DNA of 64,000 nt from Lachnospiraceae bacterium (GTDB taxonomy: Bacteria; Bacillota; Clostridia; Lachnospirales; Lachnospiraceae): the NCBI GenBank assembly GCA_017525525.1, contig JAFXSQ010000046.1, forward strand, positions 1 to 64,000. The letters are read 5' to 3'. The notes beneath the pieces are model-generated. The model had not been told where the DNA came from, made no database searches, and saw only the letters and a program-made list of their open reading frames with translations. Each line of letters starts with the position of its first letter. The stretch's first letter is position 1. Shown one piece after another: positions 9,373 to 18,400 of the stretch. The translations under genes were made by a program, and so were the position numbers.

Positions 9373-10794
9373 TTAGTCAAATAATTCTTCACCCACTATT
9401 GTATTCTGAACAATCTCTGAATACTTGTTTCGCTTAAATCCGTTTCCACTAACCAAAGTTACATGAATAGCTTTATTAACTGCCGTTTCTTTTTGAAATG
9501 TCGCCAGCCTGTTTTGAATCTTATAATACTCGTCTCGATCCAACGCGTATTCTTCATTTGTATATTTCATCTCGCATAAATTGATAACCCCGTCCTTTCT
9601 ATCGATGATCAGATCTATCTGAGCACCTTTTTCAGACCTGCTGCTTCTCCAAGAATAAACATTCGTTTCTACCCCACTGATACCCAACGAAGCCTTAATT
9701 TGATCTATGTGATTCAGGCAGACTATTTCAAATGAATTACCACGCCACGAATTATATCCCGGCGAATTAATATACTCATTCCATGATGTACATTTCTTAC
9801 TCTCAATAAAATTCACAGCAAACAGAGTGAACGGATCTATCAGTTGGTATAATGCATCATTCTCTTCCTTGGTATAATTGCTGAATCTTCTTATAAATCC
9901 GCACTCCTCCAGTTCTCTAAGATCCTTTGTTAAGACAGATCCCCCTCCTATTGTCTTTATTTTAGCCAGTTCAGATCTGGTAATACCATCCTTTTTCTTT
10001 GCTAACTCTTCCAGTATCGCCATGTGTTTTTCAGGCTTTACAAACAAAGAACGAAAAAGGTTATAATACTCACTGTGTAGTTCACCATATTCCTTGAAAC
10101 ATAATTCATTAATGTTCTGAGCAAGACTTAATCGTGAATCCATCAAATTGAGGTAATAAGGTATTCCACCAAACACCATGTAACTCTCGATCATCTGACT
10201 ACGAGTCATAACGATATCATTAAGCGCAAACAATTCCTCACATTCCTTAAGCGTAAATGGGGCTAATCGGATACGCTTTGTCACTCTGTTATGAAATCCT
10301 TTTTTACCGGAAAGCAGGTTATTTATTATCCAGGACGTTGCCGACCCACATACAATGAGCACAAGATCATCTTGCGCAGACCCCCAGCTATTCCAAAAAT
10401 AATCCAGCGCACTTTTAAAATCAGACCTTGCGGTATCCATCCAGGGAAGCTCATCCAAAAAGATGACACGCTTATTATTTATAGGCTCTCGATAAACCTT
10501 TGGAGATTCAAGAAGCTCCCTTAAACGTGAAAACGCTTCAAACCAGTCCTTGGGCAACTCTTTCTGTTTATTACCATAGTTAATAAGGCTTTCATTGAAA
10601 GCACGAAGTTGGCCTTTTGTCTTCTCATCGGTTAATCCCGTAGCATAAAAAGAAAATTGCTTATTAAAAAACTCTCTTATGAGGTATGTCTTCCCTACCC
10701 TTCGTCTCCCATAAACAACAACAAATTCCGGGTTTTTTGAGTTCAGACAACGCAACAGTTTTTCCTTTTCATTTTTTCTTCCAATAATTTTCAT
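9373..10794 (-). CDS. ATPase_2 / DUF234 ATP-binding protein
   Basis: A 473-residue protein starting MKIIGRKNEKEKLL; the frame is open further upstream but that part is not protein-like, so ATG 10792-10794 is chosen. Walker A is GRRRVGKT (residues 29-36), and a Walker B-like VIFLDELPWMD lies near 120. A winged-helix segment follows (LEELAKKKDGITRSELAK, about 290-340), and the C-terminus has a DUF234/nuclease-like fold with IDLIIDRKDGVINLCEMKY, a D...E-x-K pattern as in PD-(D/E)XK enzymes. These proteins are common in gut Firmicutes and archaea; their substrate is unknown. A perfect 15-bp inverted repeat lies 52 bp upstream. It looks intact, unlike most of its neighbours. Confidence 0.85.
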   Translation of the reverse strand: MKIIGRKNEKEKLLRCLNSKNPEFVVVYGRRRVGKTYLIREFFNKQFSFYATGLTDEKTKGQLRAFNESLINYGNKQKELPKDWFEAFSRLRELLESPKVYREPINNKRVIFLDELPWMDTARSDFKSALDYFWNSWGSAQDDLVLIVCGSATSWIINNLLSGKKGFHNRVTKRIRLAPFTLKECEELFALNDIVMTRSQMIESYMVFGGIPYYLNLMDSRLSLAQNINELCFKEYGELHSEYYNLFRSLFVKPEKHMAILEELAKKKDGITRSELAKIKTIGGGSVLTKDLRELEECGFIRRFSNYTKEENDALYQLIDPFTLFAVNFIESKKCTSWNEYINSPGYNSWRGNSFEIVCLNHIDQIKASLGISGVETNVYSWRSSRSEKGAQIDLIIDRKDGVINLCEMKYTNEEYALDRDEYYKIQNRLATFQKETAVNKAIHVTLVSGNGFKRNKYSEIVQNTIVGEELFD

Positions 10795-10845
10795 GCCATA
10801 TCCTCTCGCTATAATCCGCCATAACCACACTCTAATACACAGTTT

Positions 10846-10883
10846 TGGCGATATATAATGTATATTGTCATTATATATCGCCA
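10846..10883. repeat. Perfect 15-bp inverted repeat upstream of the ATPase_2 gene
   Basis: Arms TGGCGATATATAATG (10846-10860) and CATTATATATCGCCA (10869-10883) are exact complements around an 8-nt spacer. The repeat lies in the 375-bp gap between the ATPase gene and the carbonic anhydrase gene, in the likely promoter zone of the ATPase gene. It could be an operator or the end of a small mobile unit. The rest of the gap holds a short hexamer-like run (TGAATG/TGTAAA, about 10970-11000) and the hairpin at 11109-11141. Confidence 0.7.
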
Positions 10884-11108
10884 GATTATCTTTTGCAATA
10901 TATTTTTTGATTTTGATGCCAGCTGCTGCGGCTGACGGCAACGAAGCATATGGGAAATCCGGCAAGTGAATGTGAATGTAAATGTGGATGTGAATGAATA
11001 TCCGGTGTAACGGAATCAAAAGATCATAAAGAATCTGCCAAGAATAACGGTGTTGCTGATATGCCTTAAAAACAGCCTGATCGATGCGTTTTTTTGCGCA
11101 ATTTCGGA

Positions 11109-11141
11109 GAGGGCCGTCACAGCTTCCCTGTGACAGCCCTC
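11109..11141 (-). terminator. Hairpin downstream of carbonic anhydrase, probable terminator
   Basis: The minus strand reads GAGGGCTGTCACAG, a short loop, CTGTGACGGCCCTC (14-bp arms with one mismatch), starting 29 bp after the stop codon. The T-rich tract is displaced (a run of A then T-poor sequence follows), so termination strength is uncertain. Confidence 0.55.
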
Positions 11142-11170
11142 CCGCTGCAATCATGCCTTCCGCATGGGTA

Positions 11171-11728
11171 TTAAATATCAAAATCCACGGTTCCGTCCTC
11201 GAGCTTGTAGATTGCGCCCACCACCTGCAGGCCCGCTTCCTCATCCTTCTGGATCTCCAAGCTGGACTCTATGATCCGCACGCTCTGCTTCACATTTAAC
11301 ACGGCTGCCTTGTAATCCGATTTTTCCTTTCCGATCGCTTTTTTGATCTCGTCCGTGATGTACTTGATGTAACCGTCCGGATCATGATTGATGGCCGCTC
11401 CCACAGCCCCGCACTGCGTATGCCCAAGCACCACCACAAGATTGGTACCCAGATGCCCCGCCGCATACTCGATACTTCCGAGCTGATGATCGTCAATCAC
11501 ATTGCCTGCCACACGGATCGTGAAGATATCCCCGATGGCCGCGTGAAAGATCCTCTCCGGGATCACGCGGGAATCCGAGCAGGTGATCACGATCGCGTAG
11601 GGTTCCTGTCCGTTGTTTGCAAAGTGCTCCAAGGTCTGGGAGGAGATGTCGGAGGAAAAGGTATCCTTCGATACATACAGGGCATTCCCGTCCTTAAGCT
11701 TTTGAATCGCTTCCTTTGCTGAGATCAT
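11171..11728 (-). CDS. Beta-class carbonic anhydrase
   Basis: A 185-residue enzyme for the reversible hydration of CO2 to bicarbonate in the cytoplasm. The zinc ligands and catalytic dyad are visible: C50, D52 and R54 in TCSDSR, and H103 and C106 in GHTQCGA. The chosen start MISAKEA (ATG 11726-11728) has AAAGGGGGA 8 bases upstream; an ATG six codons earlier overlaps that ribosome site. Length fits the family. It stands alone between fragments and an ATPase gene, so its neighbours give no pathway. It probably supplies bicarbonate for carboxylases. Confidence 0.93.
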   Translation of the reverse strand: MISAKEAIQKLKDGNALYVSKDTFSSDISSQTLEHFANNGQEPYAIVITCSDSRVIPERIFHAAIGDIFTIRVAGNVIDDHQLGSIEYAAGHLGTNLVVVLGHTQCGAVGAAINHDPDGYIKYITDEIKKAIGKEKSDYKAAVLNVKQSVRIIESSLEIQKDEEAGLQVVGAIYKLEDGTVDFDI

Positions 11729-11742
11729 ATGAAATCCCCCTT

Positions 11743-11934
11743 TCATTTATGCCGGTTGATAAAAAGCTCTTTCATTATATCAAAAAAGGGAGTTTCAAAC
11801 AATATGTTGATTTTTTCCTGATGAAATATTAAAGTTTCCAAAGCCAGGAGACCTCTTTTGCTTTTACATCCTTCAAATATCCGCGGGCTATCATAAAGTA
11901 CTGCTCCTATTTTGTCGTTTTGTCGTTTTGCCAT
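11743..11934 (-). CDS. Small ORF starting MAKRQNDKIGAV, doubtful
   Basis: A possible 63-residue product. Its first 12 residues and the roughly 70 bp around them also occur downstream of the second AlbA_2 pseudogene (21639-21737), after which the two differ. The shared start suggests this stretch was copied along with the AlbA_2 gene tail. No domain was recognised and there is no clear ribosome site, so it may not be translated. Confidence 0.25.
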   Translation of the reverse strand: MAKRQNDKIGAVLYDSPRIFEGCKSKRGLLALETLIFHQEKINILFETPFFDIMKELFINRHK

Positions 11935-11959
11935 GATAAAATGAGTATAGCACCCATTA

Positions 11960-12420
11960 TCACTCACCATCAATGTCAGTCTCATCTGCATATTTAAACC
12001 TATACATGCCCTTAGCTTTACCCTTTACAGGAACTATAACCTGCATCTCCCTCAGTTTCGCCAGAAGATTTCTTGCAGTCCTATCCGAGCAATCCAATAT
12101 TTTTATAATATACGCAGAACTCATCACCGTCGCCTTAAGTATAAAATAGTCATTATTAAAGATCGGATTGGGAAGACCAACCGCCTCCAACTCCCTACAC
12201 ATACGATCAACACCCTCGCCATATTCCTTAACATACCCATAGTCCTTCATGAAGGCAGCAATTTTCGGATTTCGCGAGAAGTGCATATACCGGATATTCT
12301 CCTTCTTTACCATTCCGGCAAATGTTCTGGGACTATCCACTTCAAGCCTGTCATCAAACATCTTGATCTGAATATCCGTTCCCTTTATCCCGTAGTCTCG
12401 GTGTGTGGTAGCATTGACAA
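11960..12420 (-). pseudogene. AlbA_2/HATPase-type ATP-binding protein, C-terminal fragment
   Basis: The frame is homologous from 12420 (IVNATTHRDYGIKGTDIQIK) to the stop at 11960 and closely matches the C-terminal half of the gene at 21762-23012. It keeps part of the HATPase-like domain (FAGMVKKENIRY, EYGEGVDRM) and the terminal winged helix (DRTARNLLAKLREMQVIVPV). The N-terminal two thirds is gone. The break is exact: right after GCATTGACAA the sequence becomes the terminator block of the giant surface gene. Compared with the longer paralogue, the repeat linker before the winged helix is also missing. Confidence 0.8.
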
Positions 12421-12422
12421 TG

Positions 12423-12482
12423 ACACAATAAAAACAGGGCCTGGTGACATTCTCGTCACCAAGCCCCGTCCCTTGTAACTAA
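12423..12482 (-). terminator. Terminator of the giant surface gene, copy 2 of the shared block
   Basis: Starting 14 bp after the stop codon, the minus strand forms GGGGC-TT-GGTGAC, loop GAGAAT, GTCACC-AGGCCC, then TGTTTTTATTG. This is a typical rho-independent terminator. The block is shared with 8791-8850. Its far side fuses directly to the AlbA_2 fragment. Confidence 0.85.
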
Positions 12483-12495
12483 ACTATACTAATTC

Positions 12496-15400
12496 TTACT
12501 TCGGATCAGCTCCGTCTTTTGTCTTGTCGTAGAAGCTCTTAGCCATCTTGTTCTGTGAGGCAAGCTTAAATGCCTCACCCTTTTTCACAAAGTTGACTTG
12601 GAAAGCTTCAAGCTTATATCCATAGCCCTGTGTTCCGGCCTTCTCTCCGCTCTTTGCCCAGTTCAGCCAGCCGAGCTTCTCTGAGTAAGCCCTGAAGTAC
12701 ATATCATAGAGTGTAGCTACCTGGCCCTTTGCTCTGAGCTGGATAAGCTCTACTCTTCTCGACTCGCCCTTGGTTCCGGCGTAGGTTGAGGTGTCTGCAG
12801 TAGTTGCCCACTGGGTCCAGCCCTTCTTGGAGCAGTACGCTCTGTACTCAACCGAACCGCTTACTCCCGAAAGCTGCATCTGGATTGTCTCCATCCTGAG
12901 ATCCTGGGTTGTACCGGCCATCTTCGAGGCTTCCGTTCCCGAAACCTTAGCTGTAGACCATGTCATCCAGTTCTTCTTCTGCACATAAGCTCTGTACTTG
13001 AGGCTAACCTGCTTGATAAGGAACTTCTTGGTTATCGTTCCCGCGTAGTCTCCCATTCCTTTTATGGTCACAGTCGCAGTACCGGCCTTGGTGTTGTTAG
13101 CGTAAGTTACAGTGTAATCTGTGCCCTTCTTCAAGATCTTGCCATCGTACTTGAGCGTTACCACCGGAGTGACAGCTTTGCCGGTGTATGCCTGCGTCGC
13201 AAGTCCGCTTATCTCACAATCAGCTATGTCCTTTAACTTCTCTGTCTTCGTCTCTTCTTCCGTAATCTCGTTCTTGCCTTCAGCATCCGCGAAGAACTTT
13301 CCGCATACCTCACATGTCCAGTACTCTATGTTGCCCTCTTCCTCAACTGTCGGCTCCTTAGCTTCTACATGAGTCATCTTATGACCTTCCGCCTTGATCA
13401 CAGTATCCTCAAGGGTTATCTCCTTCGTACCTTCCGCGTCCTCGAAGAGCTTATCGCAATCCGCGCAGGTGTAATAAGCTGTATTTCCGTCCTCGGTGCA
13501 GGTTGCCTTCTTCTCCGGTACGAGAGTGAGCTTATGCTTAGACTTCGGAAGTATGGTCTTCTCCTCTGTGATCTCGGTCTTACCCTCAGCGTCAGCAAAG
13601 TACTTTCCGCACACAGAACAGATCCAATATTCTATATTGCCTTCTTTTTCTGTTGTAGCCTCTACTGCTTCAAAATGAGTAAGCTTATGACCTTCTGCCT
13701 TGATCACAAGGTCTTCTTCCTTAACTTCGGTCTTGCCTTCCGCATCTGCGAAGAGCTTCTTGCACTCCGAGCACTCCCAGTATGCTTTCTTTCCATCCTC
13801 TGTGCAGGTTGCCTTAACATCTTCATGAGCGGTAAGCTTATGTCCCAATGCCTTGATGATCAGGCTTTCCTCTGTAACTTCCTTCTTGCCTTCCGCATCT
13901 GCGAAGAGCTTCTTGCACTCCGCGCACTCCCAGTATGCTTTCTTTCCATCTTCTGTGCAGGTTGCCTTAACCTCTTCATGAGCGGTAAGCTTATGAGCCA
14001 GCTTTCCGATTACTATATTCTTCTCTTCAACTTCTGTCTTACCCTCTGCATCTGAGAAGAACTTTTTGCACTTTGAACACTCCCAATATGCCTTGTTTCC
14101 GTCCTCACCACAAGTAGCATCCTTAGCTTCGTGAGCCACAATGGTGTGACCGGTAGCTTTTATAGTTTCCTTATAGCTGGCTCCGCATGAACAGCTATAT
14201 GTACGTTCTCCGTCTTCCGTACAAGTCGGCTCTTCCGTCACAGTGCTTGTGTATGAATGGTAGTGCGGAGGTATATACTGAGCAATCTTTACTGTCACAC
14301 AGGCAGGTTCTGTATCAATATGATTTCCATCAGCAACCACCTTGTACCATACGTAGTAGATTCCGGTATCGGTTTTTGCAGGGATGGATGTGGTATAAAG
14401 GTTATCCACGGGGGCGGTAGTGGCATTTTCGCCGAGGGCATACCACATTTCTCCGCCTACCAGTGTTGATTCATCGACGGTCACCAACAGTTTCTCATTA
14501 CCATCATATGTACAGTTATTTGCGGAGACTGTAGCCGGGACTGTGTTCGCCTTATTGATCGTCACGGTTACTTCTTTGGTCGCCTGCTCATAGGCAGCAG
14601 TTTCCGCCACCGTCACAACAACATAGGCTTTGCCGTCCGCAGGAACCTTCTTGATGGTCAGCGCGCCGGTGGAGGTGTTCACATCGATGTAATCCGCACT
14701 GCCGTCCTTGACTGCGTGGCTGATTGCGCCACCGCCCGTGGCAGGTTCAGTGACGTTGGCACTGACGCTCTTGTCCGTGTCACCATAGGTCACGGTCACA
14801 TTCTCAGCGGAGATTGTCTGTGTACCCTTTTCCCTGATCGTCAGTATACCGTTTGTATAGCTGATCGTGTAATTCTCACTTGCGGCCGCTCCGGAAGGAA
14901 CGATGTCATAAGTGCCGGCTGTATTGCCATCGGGAGTTGCAGCGCTTCCGTCCTTCTGATAAGCCAGCGTTGGCTGTGCAGTCAGCTTATCCGTACCCAC
15001 CAGTCCCGTTACAGTGTAGAAATCCGTGCCGAAGAGTGTGGGCACTGTGCCGCCTACATAGATGCTCTGATCCTTGGCCCCGATCGTAAGCGTCTTTGTA
15101 TTAACGGTAATTGTATCTGTGGTCTTCGTATCAACCGTTGTATCAGACTCATACCGGGCTGTAATCGTAGCAGAACCTGCCTTCAAAATCTTAACGGTTG
15201 CGGCTGCTCCATTCGACGTAATCCGGAACACCGTAGCATCGCTGGTGGTCCATGTCCAGTTGCCCGTTCCGATCCCTTCTTTCTTCACACTGCCGGTCAG
15301 TGTGAAATCCTCGCCATAGGTCTTGGATGTGGGAGCACCTGTGATGCCCAGCTCTGCGTCCTCCTTTGGTGTCAGTGTTATCATAACATTGACCGCAGAA

Positions 15401-18400
15401 TCGGCATAGTTGGTAGAACTGATAGTCACAGGCAGGGTGATGGTATCAGTCTCTGCGCCACCGGAAATGTTCGCCGTTACATTGCCACTGTTATCTACTG
15501 CAAAGTTTGAAACCGTAACATCGCCGGTCTTGGTGGCGGTTCCCGCCGTATAAGTCAGCGTTCCGGCATTCTCAGGCATTTTGCCCGCCACAGAAGCGCT
15601 GATGCCGGTCAGGGTATATACCTGACTTGACGCCACATCCGTGATGGTCTGTGCCGCCGCCTTTCCTATAGAGAAGTTCGCAGTTTTCGCCTCAGGCAGC
15701 TTGTAGTTGCCTGCCTTTTCGCCGGTCAGACCGCTCGCCGTGGCGGTATAGCCCGTCCCCGCGTTGGTCTGCCCGCCGTTGACGGTAACGCCGATCTCGT
15801 CACTGTTCACAGTTCCTGTCGCCGTGGCCGTGGGAGCCTGCACTGAGCCGTTGAAGGTCAGCGATGTGTTGCTCCAAGTCAGACCTACTTCCTTCTGCTC
15901 AATGCCGGCGGCAGCTGTCGGTTGGCTGTTTTCTGCGTCAATTTCATAGTTTTTGCCGCCGCTTGTCAATGTCCAGCCGGAAAGGGTGACAGTCTTGCTC
16001 TCACCCTTGTTTGCATCTTCGAAAGATCCGCTTACAGTAAATTCTACATTATCACCGTCCACAAGACCGGTTACCGTAGCTTTAGAGGTATCAGTAGTCG
16101 CTGTGGTATTCCCGTCGTACTCTTTATCAGCAGCAATAACGCCTGTGATAGTCAGCTTCTTTTTGTTGATGGTCGCTGTGGTTTCGGATTGGTTTCCGCC
16201 GGATGCAAGCACATAGTTGCCTGAGCTTGTGCCTCCGAGGGTGAGGCTGTTTAGATCTATTGTTACAGTCTTGCCGGACCCTGCTGACGCGCTGTCGAAT
16301 GTGCCGTTTCCGCTGACCGTCAGGATGTCGCCTGTGCATATTCCATCAAATACGGTAGCCTCCGTCGAATAAAGTGTTGCAGCAGTAGTTCCGTCATAAG
16401 TCTTGTTGTTAGCCGATATACCGCTTCTTACCGTGACTGTCTTTGGAGCGATCGTGAACGATGCCTCGTATGTGCCTTTGTAGCTGCCTGTTCCGGTAAC
16501 AACTGCCTTATAACTGCCGGCATCCTTCGGTGCTCCGTTAATTACGGTCTCCGTACTTCCGAAGACCTTCTTATAGCTTACGGTGTAATCCGTACCTGCT
16601 GTCAGCGCAGGATCAGGATCACCGGAAAATGTAAGCGCAGGCGTTTGTTCGGTGCCGTTATATGTCAGGTTGCCAGCACCTGTAAGCTCAGGTAAGGGAG
16701 CTTTGATAGCCAGCTTCCCATCATCATTCAGCCCACCGATGAATGTCTCGTTGATGTCGCTCTTAAAGTATCCCGTCTCGGTTTCTGTAAGGGGATCCGT
16801 GCGAGGGGCTCCTATTTGCGCTACAGTTGTGCCTTTATTTGCGTTAATATAGATCACCGCACCGTCTGTCAGCGTGCCGATGACGGTGATGGTATTGCTG
16901 CCATCAAGCACAACATTGTTAGCACTATTGTCCCTGATCACGGGCGCGCCGCTCATGTTGAACGTACTGTCATTTTTCACGTACACGCCGCCGCCAGCAT
17001 TGGTCGCAGTGCAGCCGCTGATGGTGCCGCCCTCCATGGTGAACGTACCGGCATAGACGTACACGCCGCCGCCTTCATAATTTTCGCTGCAGTCGCTGAT
17101 GGTGCCGTCGCTCATGTTAAACGTACCGTCATTGTACACGCCGCCGCCTTCACCATTTGCGCTACAGCCGCTGATGGTGCCGCCGTTCATGTTGAACGTA
17201 CCGTCATTGTACACGCCGCCGCCAAAGGGATGTAGACCTTCCGCTTTGCAGCCGGTGATGGTGCCGTCCTCCATGGTGAACGTACCGGCATTGGACACGC
17301 CGCCGCCATAACTTTTTGCAATGCAGTTGGTGATTTTGCCGCCGCTCATGGTGAACGTACCGTCACTGTTCACGCCGCCGCCTTGATTATCTGTGCTGCA
17401 GTCGCTGATGGTGCCGCCCTCCATGGTGAACTCCCCGTGATTGTACACGCCACCACAAATGTACGCTTCGCAGCCGCTGATGGTGCCGCCCTCCATGGTG
17501 AACTTACCGTCATTGTTCACGCACACGCCACCGCCTTTTTCCGCGCCGCAGCCGCTGATGGTGCCGTTGTTCTTCATAGTGAACGTACCGGCATTGTACA
17601 CGCCGCCGCCATCAAATCGCGCCCTACAGCTATCGATGGTGCCGCCGCTCATGTTGAACGTACCGGCATTGTACACGCCACCACCGTTGCCATAATAATC
17701 ATCATATTCTGCATTACAGCTGTCGATGGTGCCACCGCTCATGTTGAACGTACCGGCATTGTACACGCCGCCGCCATATTTTTCTGCTTTACAGCTGACG
17801 ATGATGCTGCCGTCGCTCATGTTAAAAGTACCGCCGGCATTGTACACGCCGCCGCCAAATCCATATATTTCTTCATTTGATCCAACAAATGTTGCATTAC
17901 AGCTGTCGATGGTGCCGCCGCTCATGTTGAACGTACCGGCATTGTACACGCCGCCGCCTTTACAGGATTCGCCGGTCGCAGTGCAGTTATCGATTTTGCC
18001 GCCCTCCATGGTGAACGTACCGCCTCCATTGACGTACACTCCGCCGCCGTCACCATCGATATTTCCGCCGGTGATCTTTCCGGTATGATCCGTGCTGCTG
18101 TCGGTGAGGGTCAGGTTACCGTTCACCGTGATGACGTTGCCGCCCTCAACAGCAGTTTTACCTGCCAGCCCGCGGTCGATGGTGTTGCCGCTCAGGTCGA
18201 GGATGATATACTTACCTGCAGGGATCACCAGCGCACTTTCGTTACCGCTTGCGGTGATATCGTCTGTCAGTGTTATCAGCGTGGGGTTTCCTGAAACCGT
18301 GCTAGCATTATAGAACTTCGCCTGCAATGCTCCCCATGGGGTGAAGAATTTGAATGATCCGTCACTATCCACTGCGGCGACAAGGCTGTTGTCCGTATCG

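Noticed and set aside
10795..11244. N-terminal extension of the ATPase_2 gene to 623 codons
   Set aside because: The extra 150 codons overlap the carbonic anhydrase gene and translate low-complexity intergenic repeats; the family start is MKIIGRK.
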